Shown here one piece after another: positions 6,187 through 13,680 of a stretch of DNA of 15,137 nt (its first letter is position 1; each line of letters begins with the position of its first letter). Under the pieces are notes generated by a model, which did no database searches, had not been told where the DNA came from, and saw only the letters and a program-made list of their open reading frames with translations. The position numbers and the translations under genes were made by a program. The stretch spans positions 1 through 15,137 of the forward strand of contig DAOUSX010000005.1 in NCBI GenBank assembly GCA_030627025.1, read 5' to 3'. The stretch is from Dehalococcoidia bacterium. GTDB taxonomy: Bacteria > Chloroflexota > Dehalococcoidia > GIF9 > AB-539-J10.

Positions 6187-7713
6187 ATGTTTGATTTAAA
6201 CAAAATACGGGCTCAGGCAAGGAGAGATTTTACCGAGACGTGGACATCGACGGCCAGGCTTTTGCCGGTAGATACTGAGGTCCGTCTCCAGGGTCGTGGT
6301 AGACCGCACCTTCTGCGTGAGCTAATTCAAAAATCCAGGGAAATATTATTAAACCTTGGCTTTGACGAGGTGGAAAATCTTACCATCTTGCCTGATAGCG
6401 ACGTTTCCAAACAATATGGTCCTGAGGCGCGAGTCATCCTTGACAGGGTTTATTATCTTGCCGAATTGCCGCGTCCCGAGATAGGTTTGAGCAACAAGAA
6501 GATAACCGAGGCAAGAAAGATAGTGCAGGAACTTGATGTCAGGAAGTTGCGGGGCATCTTGAGGGCGTATAAAAAAGGAGAAATTGAAGCCGATAACCTT
6601 GTAGAGGAGCTTATCGCTGGGTTAGGTATTACTGACCATCAGGCTACTGACCTGTTGAGTCGCGTTTTCCCTGAACTGGAGAAAATGAGGCCGTTGTCTT
6701 CCAACAAGACGCTCAGGAGTCACATGACGGCTACCTGGTTTCACACATTAGCGGCGATACAGGATAAAGCTAAGTTTCCCGTCGCCTTGTTTTCGGTAGG
6801 TCCTCGGTATCGTAATGAACAGAGGGAGGATGCTCATCATTTACGAATTCATCATTCAGCGTCAATAGTAATAATGGATGCCAACATTTCCTTAAGTGCT
6901 GGTAGGAAGATAACCGAGGAAATTCTCAGGCAATATGGTTTTTCTGATATTAAGATCGAAACGAAGATGGCAACATCCAAATATTATGCTCCTGGTCAGG
7001 AGCAGGAAGTTTTTGTTAATTACAACGGTGAATGGATAGAAGTTGCTGATATTGGTATGTATTCCCCGGTATCGCTGGCGAACTTTAACGTTAAATATCC
7101 GGTATTCAACGCTGGCTTAGGCATCGAGAGATTAGCGATGATACTTTATGAAGTAGGTGATATTAGGAAAGTAGCATATCCTCAATTCTCTGTGGTGGAA
7201 TTTTCCGACGAGGAGATAGCCAGGTCTATCACCTATATAGCAAGTCCAGGAACTTCTCGGGGGAGAAAGATAGCCAGTGCAATTGAGCAAACTGCACGAA
7301 AGCACAAGGATGAAATTGCTCCCTGTGAGTTTCTGGCCTGGGAGGATGACCTCGTTGAGGTGAAGGTCGTGGAGAAGGAGGAAGGCAAGAGGCTTATCGG
7401 TCCTGCTGGCTTCAATGAAATTTGTGTAGCTGATGGTACTATTTGTAGCGATATTGTCCCTTCGGGAGAATACAGCGGGGTAAACTATATGCATGCTATC
7501 GCTATGGGTGCAGCAGCTCTAATAGAGAATAGCCACGAGGATTTAACCTATCAGGTGAAGGCGATAAAGCATCTCTCAGACCTCAATTTGCAGATTCCCA
7601 CAGCTATTCGTGAATATATAGAGAAACAACAGAAAAAGATTGGAGTTGGTGGGGCTGTTTTTATAACGGTAAAATCGCAATTTAAAGGAGGGAAGGGTAA
7701 GGTTGAAGGATAA
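6187..7713 (+). CDS. sepS: O-phosphoseryl-tRNA synthetase (SepRS, class II aaRS)
   Basis: SepRS charges tRNA-Cys with O-phosphoserine, the first step of tRNA-dependent cysteine formation. Counted from ATG 6187 (508 aa), the class II core is clear: LRSHMTATW (176-184), motif 2 around RYRNEQRED (207-215), LRIHHSAS (219-226) and motif 3 GLGIERLAM (310-318). Thr181, Ser224, Ser226 and Asn308 line up, from memory of archaeal SepRS, with the residues holding the phosphoserine phosphate. The N-terminal KQYGPEA and YYLAELPRP segments and the C-terminal region also follow archaeal SepRS. The open frame reaches back to GTG 6151, but archaeal proteins begin at the equivalent of MFDLNKIRAQARRDF, favouring ATG 6187. 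Neither start has an ideal ribosome site: GGGGAGGAG at 6157-6165 is too far from 6187, and GGAG touches that ATG. It overlaps SepCysS by 11 bases. The short length compared with alanyl- or phenylalanyl-tRNA synthetases and the HHSAS motif exclude those relatives. Confidence 0.95.
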   Translation: MFDLNKIRAQARRDFTETWTSTARLLPVDTEVRLQGRGRPHLLRELIQKSREILLNLGFDEVENLTILPDSDVSKQYGPEARVILDRVYYLAELPRPEIGLSNKKITEARKIVQELDVRKLRGILRAYKKGEIEADNLVEELIAGLGITDHQATDLLSRVFPELEKMRPLSSNKTLRSHMTATWFHTLAAIQDKAKFPVALFSVGPRYRNEQREDAHHLRIHHSASIVIMDANISLSAGRKITEEILRQYGFSDIKIETKMATSKYYAPGQEQEVFVNYNGEWIEVADIGMYSPVSLANFNVKYPVFNAGLGIERLAMILYEVGDIRKVAYPQFSVVEFSDEEIARSITYIASPGTSRGRKIASAIEQTARKHKDEIAPCEFLAWEDDLVEVKVVEKEEGKRLIGPAGFNEICVADGTICSDIVPSGEYSGVNYMHAIAMGAAALIENSHEDLTYQVKAIKHLSDLNLQIPTAIREYIEKQQKKIGVGGAVFITVKSQFKGGKGKVEG

Positions 7714-8833
7714 GAGGCTGCAGAAGCTTGGTGAGTTACACCGAAAGCATAAAGATATTATAACTCTTATGCCCTTGCAGACAGGTGGGCTGCTCACTGA
7801 AGCGGCAAAAAAGGCTTTGATAGAATTCGGAGATGGTTACTCCGTGTGTGATTTTTGCGCGGGTAATCTAAGTAACATTGCAAATCCTCCTATTCGGGAG
7901 TTTGTGCACGAGTTTTTGCCTGAATTTTTGGGTTGTGAAGTTGCCGCTGTAACTCACGGAGCAAGAGAAGCTAAATTCATGATAATGCATTCGCTGGCTA
8001 GGCTTGGTGACTCGATTATCGTCGATGGTAATCGGCATTACACTACAATTGTTGCTGCTCAAAGAGCGGGATTAAACGTGGTTGAGGTACCCAGCTCGGG
8101 CTACCCTGGATTCACCATTGATGTTAACGAGTATGAGCCATTGATAGAAAAACATCACCCCAGGATGATTCTATTAACCTACCCCGACGGTAACTATGGA
8201 AATATCCCTGATGCAAAGAGGCTGGGGGAGATTGCTCAAAACCATGATGTTCCGTTTATCCTCAACGGGGCGTACGCTGTAGGTAGAATGCCTGTGAATA
8301 TGGATGAGTTAGGGGCTGATTTCATCATCGGCAGCGGTCACAAGAGTATGGCGTCTGCCGGACCTTGTGGAGTATTGGGGATGAAAAAGAGGTGGGAGGA
8401 GGTGGTATTGAGGAAATCGGAAACATATAGCAATAAAGAACTTGAGCTTCTTGGTTGTGCATTAAGAGGAGTTCCTGTGGTAACGCTTATGGCATCGTTT
8501 CCTTATGTGGTGGAAAGGGTTCATGATTGGGATGAGCAGGTACTAAAGGCACAGTGGTTTTCCGATGAGGTTGAAAAATTGGGATTCAAGCAGTTGGGGG
8601 AAAAGCCACACAGGCATGACTTATTGCATTTTGAAACGCTGATGCTTTACGAGATATCCAAGCGTGTTCGGGAGCGAGGATATTTTCTTTACAAAGAGCT
8701 CAAAGATAGAGGAATTTGGGGTCTGCAACCAGGCTTGGCCAGAGCTTTTAAGCTCTCTACTTTTGCTGCTAGCAGAGAACAGTTGAGTTTTGTGGTCGAT
8801 TCTTTTAAGTCTATCTTGAGTAAATATGGCTGA
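7703..8833 (+). CDS. pscS: Sep-tRNA:Cys-tRNA synthase (SepCysS, PLP enzyme)
   Basis: SepCysS replaces the phosphate of Sep-tRNA-Cys with sulfur, giving Cys-tRNA-Cys. The 376-residue protein has the family start PLQTGGLLT (24-32), THGAREAKF (84-92) that binds PLP and phosphate, LTYPDGNYGNIPD (158-170), ILNGAYAVGR (186-195) and the PLP lysine Lys214 in GSGHKSMASAGP (210-221). The three cysteines used for sulfur transfer in archaeal SepCysS are all present as Cys49 and Cys52 (VCDFCAGN) and Cys252 (LLGCALRG), so the enzyme should be active. Start is TTG at 7703 with strong AAAGGAGGG at 7684-7692; it lies inside the end of SepRS, 11 bases overlapping, implying translational coupling. No separate SepCysE scaffold gene is visible, and the N-terminal extension before the core is short (about 20 residues). 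SepSecS and cysteine desulfurases are less likely because of the cysteine pattern and the SepRS partner. Confidence 0.95.
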   Translation: MKDKRLQKLGELHRKHKDIITLMPLQTGGLLTEAAKKALIEFGDGYSVCDFCAGNLSNIANPPIREFVHEFLPEFLGCEVAAVTHGAREAKFMIMHSLARLGDSIIVDGNRHYTTIVAAQRAGLNVVEVPSSGYPGFTIDVNEYEPLIEKHHPRMILLTYPDGNYGNIPDAKRLGEIAQNHDVPFILNGAYAVGRMPVNMDELGADFIIGSGHKSMASAGPCGVLGMKKRWEEVVLRKSETYSNKELELLGCALRGVPVVTLMASFPYVVERVHDWDEQVLKAQWFSDEVEKLGFKQLGEKPHRHDLLHFETLMLYEISKRVRERGYFLYKELKDRGIWGLQPGLARAFKLSTFAASREQLSFVVDSFKSILSKYG

Positions 8834-8842
8834 CTGCGGCAG

Positions 8843-9493
8843 TTAAGCGGCAATGAAAGACTCTTTCCACCTTTGTCGGTGAGCTTCCTTTAATTCCTGA
8901 AAATGTGCCTGAAAGGAGGCAGAGGTTATAGTATTTGTGCTCATGAGCACAGCATCCTCCCTGTTATTTGAGTAGTAACGAGGGCGTCTCCCCACTGCTT
9001 GGAATCCATATTTTCGGTAAAGTGACTGAGCTGCTTCGTTGGAAGCGCGTACTTCTAAGGTGATTGTTTTAATGCTTAGTTGGGTGGCAAGGTCAATAAG
9101 TGAGATAAGTAATCTCTCTCCTATTCCACTGCAGCGATGATTGCTCCTTACTCCAAGGGCGGTGATGTGTCCTTCATCGGGCATAATCCAAAAGCCGGCG
9201 AAACCAAGGACATACTGCTCATTAGTCGTGTATTTTACATTGTGATAATTATGGCTAAGAAGTCGCTTATACCAGGGAAGTTCGGGCATGATTTGCTTGT
9301 TTGTATTCAGTCCATGCTCTTCTTCTGCACATGCCACAATATAGCGAGCTAATGGATTGTGAATCTCCCGGTGATATGAAGCATAGGAGCGAAATAATTG
9401 CTCCTCAGAGAAAGCCTCTTGGTCTATCTCAGCTACTTGATGGATGTCTCTATCCTCTGCAAGTCGGATAGTATATTGGTTTTCCCCCACCAT
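8843..9493 (-). CDS. rimI: RimI-type ribosomal-protein-alanine N-acetyltransferase (GNAT) with an internal insertion
   Basis: The GNAT acetyl-CoA site is RCSGIGERLL (120-129), preceded by HITALGVRSNH (109-119). The RimI signature follows: LEVRASNEAAQSLYRKYGF (146-164), then GRRPRYYSNNREDAVLM (168-184). RimI acetylates the N-terminal alanine of ribosomal protein S18. At 216 residues it is about 60 longer than usual RimI (near 150). The extra length is an insertion at roughly 56-93 between early strands, containing PELPWYKRLL, plus a basic helical C-terminal tail (190-216). The start at ATG 9493 has GGTAGG upstream. It converges on SepCysS with only 9 bases between the two stops. Because of the insertion, specificity for S18 is inferred rather than certain. 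Confidence 0.85.
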   Translation of the reverse strand: MVGENQYTIRLAEDRDIHQVAEIDQEAFSEEQLFRSYASYHREIHNPLARYIVACAEEEHGLNTNKQIMPELPWYKRLLSHNYHNVKYTTNEQYVLGFAGFWIMPDEGHITALGVRSNHRCSGIGERLLISLIDLATQLSIKTITLEVRASNEAAQSLYRKYGFQAVGRRPRYYSNNREDAVLMSTNTITSASFQAHFQELKEAHRQRWKESFIAA

Positions 9494-9525
9494 TTTAACC
9501 TACCATAATTGACTGATACGGGTTT

Positions 9526-9554
9526 ATTATAGACTACCTTGATATAATGGTGAA
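9526..9554 (-). promoter_or_regulatory. Promoter of rimI
   Basis: On the minus strand TTCACC (9554-9549) and a perfect TATAAT (9531-9526) are 17 bases apart. It overlaps the pyrD promoter on the other strand. Confidence 0.5.
9540..9548 (+). promoter_or_regulatory. Extended -10 promoter of pyrD
   Basis: TGATATAAT is a full extended -10 (TGn-TATAAT). No -35 is convincing, as expected for this class. Predicted start is near 9555, which is downstream of the ATG at 9547 and argues against that start for pyrD. Confidence 0.5.
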
Positions 9555-9564
9555 GGGTCTAAGA

Positions 9565-10503
9565 ATGGAAGGTGGTTTGTTAAACACCAGCGTTCAGCTA
9601 GCGCCACATCATCCTGAAGGATTAACCTTGGTTAATCCGGTGATGACTGCTTCAGGCACTTTCGGTTATGGCATAGAATATAGTGAGCTCGTCGACATAC
9701 AGAAACTGGGGGCTATTGTATGCAAGGGAATCACTCTCGAGCCTAGGAGTGGCAATCCTCAGCCACGATTGATAGAAACAAAGTGTGGATTGCTTAATTC
9801 CGTTGGGTTGGAGAATATCGGCGTTGATGCTTTGATTGAAGATAAAGCGCCGGTATGGGCAGGCTGGCAAGTGCCAGTCATCGTTAATATTGCTGGGGAA
9901 ACAATTGATGAATATGTTCAACTTGCTGCTAAGTTAGAAGGTGTGCCGGGGGTAAGTGGCATTGAGTTGAATATCAGCTGTCCTAATGTCTCGGCAGGAG
10001 GGATGGAATTTGGGTTGATTCCTGAAACGGCAGCTCAAGTAACCTCAGCAGTTAAGGCTGTGACTACTTTGCCTCTCATCGTGAAATTAACTCCAAATGT
10101 GACTGATATTAAAGAAATTGCTCTGGCAGTGGAGGAAGTCAAGGCTGATGCAGTGTGCTTGATCAACACCATAAAGGCAATGGCAATAGATATAAATGAA
10201 AGGAAGCCATGCTTGGGAAATATCACCGGTGGACTTTCTGGTCCTGCCATCAAGCCAATAGCCCTCTACATGGTGTATGAAGTAGCCAAGGTAGTCAGTA
10301 TTCCGGTGATAGGTTGTGGTGGCATTGCTTCCGGCGAGGATGCCCTGGAGTTCATCATGGCTGGCGCCAGCGCAATCCAGGTGGGTACAGCTAATCTCAC
10401 CAATCCTCGTGCTAGTCTTGATGTACTGCAGGGGATAGAGCGCTTTATGAAGGAAAACGGAATCACAAATTTAGTTGACATAATCAGTACAGCGACGAAA
10501 TGA
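9565..10503 (+). CDS. pyrD: Dihydroorotate dehydrogenase, class 1B catalytic subunit
   Basis: PyrD oxidises dihydroorotate to orotate in pyrimidine synthesis. Family marks are NPVMTASGTFGYG (near the N-terminus), CKGITLEPRSGNPQPRL, LLNSVGLENIG, NISCPN with the catalytic cysteine that defines class 1 enzymes, LIVKLTPNVTDI, and the FMN-phosphate segments GCGGIASGEDALEFIMAGAS and QVGTANL. Class 1B enzymes pair with a PyrK iron-sulfur/FAD subunit, which is not in this window. I favour ATG 9565 (312 aa) over ATG 9547 because the latter overlaps the -10 element and the family's N-terminus aligns better with the shorter form; TTG 9577 with GGAAGGTGG before it is also possible. The C-terminus is of normal length, so the TGA at 10501-10503 is a genuine end. 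Confidence 0.95.
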   Translation: MEGGLLNTSVQLAPHHPEGLTLVNPVMTASGTFGYGIEYSELVDIQKLGAIVCKGITLEPRSGNPQPRLIETKCGLLNSVGLENIGVDALIEDKAPVWAGWQVPVIVNIAGETIDEYVQLAAKLEGVPGVSGIELNISCPNVSAGGMEFGLIPETAAQVTSAVKAVTTLPLIVKLTPNVTDIKEIALAVEEVKADAVCLINTIKAMAIDINERKPCLGNITGGLSGPAIKPIALYMVYEVAKVVSIPVIGCGGIASGEDALEFIMAGASAIQVGTANLTNPRASLDVLQGIERFMKENGITNLVDIISTATK

Positions 10504-10707
10504 ACCAAAGGGTCTGCAAGTGGTGTTGAACTTGGTGAAGTAATTGATAACTTGCTTGGTGAACAGGAGACCAGGCGGAAACAAGGAGCAGTGGGATATT
10601 TGACTAAAGGTGTTATGGATAGGGAGAGAATTTATACTGATGGCTTGATTGCTGCTTTAGTTCCCTTTTTGAACGAGAATTTGTTTATGAACGGAGGCTC
10701 GAGATGA
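10504..10707 (+). pseudogene. 3' remnant of inosine/xanthosine triphosphatase gene (DUF84, YjjX-like)
   Basis: The frame directly after the pyrD stop, and in the same phase, encodes about 67 residues. They include GVELGEVIDNLLGEQETR, KQGAVGYLTKGVMDRERIY and LIAALVPFLNENLF. This matches the C-terminal third of DUF84 non-canonical purine NTP phosphatases, which show ELAEVMDEL, GAIGLLT and ALIPFIN in E. coli YjjX. The first 100 or so residues, with the nucleotide-binding region, are absent, and no credible start codon or ribosome site exists, so it should not make an active enzyme. Its TGA overlaps the next gene's ATG as ATGA (10704-10707), which suggests that the intact ancestor was translationally coupled to the saccharopine-dehydrogenase-like gene. 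A deletion that joined the pyrD end to this tail explains the arrangement. Confidence 0.72.
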
Positions 10708-11846
10708 AGATTGTCTTGCTTGGTGGAGGGGGGATGGGGGAAATTGCGCTGAGGGATTTGGTTGACAGCGGTGTTAAGCGAATCGTTATCGCCGATTATG
10801 ATAGGCCCAAGGTGGAATCCTTGGTGAAAGACTATAAAGCTGAAGGGGTGGAAATTTCAGCGGCGTTTGTGGATGCCAACGACAATGCTTCTTTGATGAG
10901 GGTGATGCAGGATGCCAGCGTGGTAGCCAGCGCTATCGGTCCATTCAGCGAATACGGGGTTAAGGTTCTCAAAGCGGCGATAGAGGCTCGGGTGAACTTT
11001 GTCGATATTTGCGATGATCCTCAGCCAACGATTGATGAGCTTAATTTACATGACGAGGCTAAACAAGCTGGTATAACTGCGATAATTGGCATGGGCAATA
11101 ATCCCGGGGTAGGAAATTTATGTGCCAAATATGGGGCGCAGAAGCTGGACGAAGTTGAGGAAATTGAGTTCATCTGGGTTCATCCTGCTATTTCTCGAGT
11201 GGGAGGCGCTGGTGTCCTGCATGCTATTGGCGCATTTTCAGGTGATGTGCCTTCCTATCACCAAGGGCAGTGGGTTGATGTGCCTGCTGGTTCAGATAAA
11301 GAGGTAATTGATTTTCCCGAACCTGTGGGCAGAGTCGAGGTATTCCATTCGGGACATCCTGAGCCCATAACCGTTCCCAGATATATTTCAGTCAAGGATG
11401 TCTCCTGTAAAGGTGGCATCGTTCCAGTATGGGCAGGACAGGAATTCATAAGGTTTCTCTCCTATGGGCTGGGAGATGCTGAGCCTATTAAAGTGAAAGG
11501 AGTCTCGGTGGTGCCCAGGGAGTTCACCGTTTCCCTCCTGGAATCTCTGCTTCACAGGATGGGTAAGGACATGATTGGTGGAGGGCAGCTTACCAAGGTA
11601 TCACGGGTAATCGTGAAGGGCAAGAAGGAGGGCAGGGCAACAAGTTACACCTATGATAGGATAGGCAATGATTGGGAAGCGGGCATAGCATTATCCATCG
11701 GGGCTCAGATGCTCGCCAGTGGCGGTATCACAGAGAAAGGCGTGTTCGCACCGGAGGGCTGCGTTGAGCCACAAGAATTCTTCCAGGAGCTGAAGAAAAG
11801 AGGGTTAACAATCTCCGAAAAGATGATGACAGAGCATTATCTATAA
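10704..11846 (+). CDS. Saccharopine dehydrogenase family NAD(P)-dependent oxidoreductase
   Basis: The 380-residue protein begins with a Rossmann nucleotide site, VLLGGGGMG (4-12), and an acidic residue after the second strand (Asp31 in IADYD, 29-33), which favours NAD over NADP. It continues with SAIGPFSEYG (76-85), NFVDICDD (98-105) and the family loop GNNPGVGNL (131-139). The C-terminal half (150-330) matches the catalytic/dimerisation domain of saccharopine-dehydrogenase-like proteins, many of which do not act on saccharopine. No lysine-pathway neighbours are present, so the substrate is unknown; an acyl or amino acid derivative linked to the surrounding CoA genes is possible. ATG at 10704 is supported by GGAGG at 10693-10697. 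It overlaps the DUF84 remnant stop by four bases and may be transcribed from the pyrD promoter. Confidence 0.88.
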   Translation: MKIVLLGGGGMGEIALRDLVDSGVKRIVIADYDRPKVESLVKDYKAEGVEISAAFVDANDNASLMRVMQDASVVASAIGPFSEYGVKVLKAAIEARVNFVDICDDPQPTIDELNLHDEAKQAGITAIIGMGNNPGVGNLCAKYGAQKLDEVEEIEFIWVHPAISRVGGAGVLHAIGAFSGDVPSYHQGQWVDVPAGSDKEVIDFPEPVGRVEVFHSGHPEPITVPRYISVKDVSCKGGIVPVWAGQEFIRFLSYGLGDAEPIKVKGVSVVPREFTVSLLESLLHRMGKDMIGGGQLTKVSRVIVKGKKEGRATSYTYDRIGNDWEAGIALSIGAQMLASGGITEKGVFAPEGCVEPQEFFQELKKRGLTISEKMMTEHYL

Positions 11847-11869
11847 GATTGGCTGCAATGCTTATCTTT

Positions 11870-13516
11870 TCATTGATAAATGTCCTGAAATTGATCCCTC
11901 AAATCCTTCTTTAAGGCCTTCCCTGAAGGGTTTTTGGGAATTTCATCCAGCACAATGACCTTCTTGGGTACTTTATACCCGGCGAGGTTTTCCTTGCAGA
12001 ACTGGATGATTTCTTCCTCGGTGATGCTCTCGTTCGGTTTAGCGACCACAAACGCGGTAACCGCCTCCATCCACCTCGGATGGGAAAAACCCACTATAGC
12101 GACATCAGCAACTTTGGGGTGGCCAGATATCACTGATTCCACCTCAACGGTGGAAACATTTTCGCCTCCACTTTTTACGACGTCCTTCTTTCTATCGACG
12201 AAATAGAAGTGGTGTTCCTCATCCATTATGGCAAGGTCACCGGTATGGAGCCAGCCTCCTCTGAAAATCTCCTTGGTTTTTTCCTCTTCCTTGTAATATC
12301 CCAGCATTACCGAAGCGCTTCTAGCGACCATTTCCCCGACGGTTCCCGGCGGAACATCATTGTCGTTTTCATCCACTATTTTCATCTCCACCATGTTATG
12401 AGGCTGTCCGATTGGCTCTGCTCCTCCGAATCTTTCCTCAGACTCCTTAACCTTCCTGAGCACATCAGGGTATTGCAACAATGTTCCCAGGGGTGTCAGT
12501 TCCGATTGCCCGTAGTAATTCATCCAGTAGACTTCTGGTAATATGTCAACCAATTTCCTCATAGATGCTCCGGGGATGGGTGCACCAAAGAGGATAACTC
12601 TTTTCACTGAGGCGAAAGTTTTTCTCATAAACTCTTCGATATTCGGTATGGGCAGCTTCAGGATATTGATGAAGACAGTAGGGGGATAGACCAGGTAGGT
12701 AACCTTCTCGTTCTGAACGAGTTGCAGGATCTCCTGAGGACTGGGTTCATAGTGCATGATAACCTTCACTTGAACGCCAAGAGTGGCCATGAGTAAGTTC
12801 ACACCGGCAACATGATAAAGCGGTATCGAGTCTATCATGCATTCATCCGGCGTCCATGCCACTGCGTTGAGGTCGCCAAGCTGGCTCAGGAAAGTGGAAT
12901 GCCAATTACTGTGGCTATTCATGACACCTTTAGGCATCGCCTCAGTCCCCGAGGTATACATCAAAGTCATGACGTCGTCTCCATTGACCTCGAAATATGG
13001 CTCGGCATCGGAATACCTTTCTGAACATAACTGGTCGAAATCAAGCCATCTCTCAGGTAGTTGCTTCGCACCAGCAAGATTTATCAGGATGTAATGTTTC
13101 ACGCTGGGCATATCTTGCTGTAGTTCCCTTACGTTATCCAGTAGCTCGTCTTCCACAATGAAAGCAACAGGTTCAGCATGATTGATTAGTTGAGTAATTT
13201 CTCTTGCCTTGAGAGCGAAATTCAGGGGAGTTATCCAGGCTCCCATCTTTGCCAGGGCGTACAAATAGATGGCGTATTGGGAACAATTATGTGAGATGAT
13301 AGCGACCCTGTCTCCTTTCTTGATTCCGAGCTTGGTTAAAGCATTGGCAAATCTGTTTACTTTCTGGTTGAGCTCTTCGAAAGTGAGCCGAGTTGTGACT
13401 GTGCCTTTATAGCTATAAACTAATGCTTCTTTCTTGGCAGATTTTTGTGCGCTCCGCCTGAGCATGTCCCCAACACACAGCCTCCTCATAACATGCGACT
13501 GCAGTGCCTTTTCCAT
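11870..13516 (-). CDS. Acyl-CoA synthetase (AMP-forming, long-chain fatty-acid-CoA ligase-like)
   Basis: The 548-residue enzyme carries all ANL motifs: phosphate loop YTSGTEAMPKGV (187-198), NYYGQSE (333-339), HTGD with Asp427, hinge DRKKD (441-445), SGGENVSTVEVE (449-460), and catalytic Lys533 in PSGKALKK. The loop has Glu-Ala-Met instead of Thr-Gly-x, a variant seen in a subgroup of fatty acyl-CoA synthetases. The substrate is probably a fatty or medium-chain acid, which is inference. Start is ATG 13516 with AGGAGG (13524-13529) seven bases upstream; a strong promoter lies at 13564-13592. It is transcribed divergently from another ligase gene and converges on the saccharopine-dehydrogenase-like gene with 23 bases between their ends and no clear terminator. 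Confidence 0.92.
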   Translation of the reverse strand: MEKALQSHVMRRLCVGDMLRRSAQKSAKKEALVYSYKGTVTTRLTFEELNQKVNRFANALTKLGIKKGDRVAIISHNCSQYAIYLYALAKMGAWITPLNFALKAREITQLINHAEPVAFIVEDELLDNVRELQQDMPSVKHYILINLAGAKQLPERWLDFDQLCSERYSDAEPYFEVNGDDVMTLMYTSGTEAMPKGVMNSHSNWHSTFLSQLGDLNAVAWTPDECMIDSIPLYHVAGVNLLMATLGVQVKVIMHYEPSPQEILQLVQNEKVTYLVYPPTVFINILKLPIPNIEEFMRKTFASVKRVILFGAPIPGASMRKLVDILPEVYWMNYYGQSELTPLGTLLQYPDVLRKVKESEERFGGAEPIGQPHNMVEMKIVDENDNDVPPGTVGEMVARSASVMLGYYKEEEKTKEIFRGGWLHTGDLAIMDEEHHFYFVDRKKDVVKSGGENVSTVEVESVISGHPKVADVAIVGFSHPRWMEAVTAFVVAKPNESITEEEIIQFCKENLAGYKVPKKVIVLDEIPKNPSGKALKKDLRDQFQDIYQ

Positions 13517-13563
13517 TCAAGCACCTCCTTTTTTCTTTACCGAAAAATTTGATTTTAAATTCC

Positions 13564-13592
13564 ATTTTACGCCTTTCACTTCGCCTTAACAA
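13564..13592 (-). promoter_or_regulatory. Sigma70-type promoter of the minus-strand acyl-CoA synthetase
   Basis: On the minus strand TTGTTA (13592-13587) and TAAAAT (13569-13564) are exactly 17 bases apart. Transcription would start about 40 bases before the ATG. Confidence 0.65.
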
Positions 13593-13680
13593 GGTGTTGG
13601 AGGCTCGTTTCGTATTGTTTTTTGGGGCATTTTTAAGATAAAGTATTTTCATCAAGATTTGGGAAGGAGGAAAGGTAGAA

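Noticed and set aside
10501..10503. TGA after pyrD as a recoded codon giving a PyrD-DUF84 fusion
   Set aside because: PyrD has its normal C-terminal length, and no recoding element is seen; gene decay is simpler.
11862..11879. ttatc...gataa inverted repeat between convergent genes as a terminator
   Set aside because: Five AT-rich base pairs without a T run, and part lies inside the ligase coding end.
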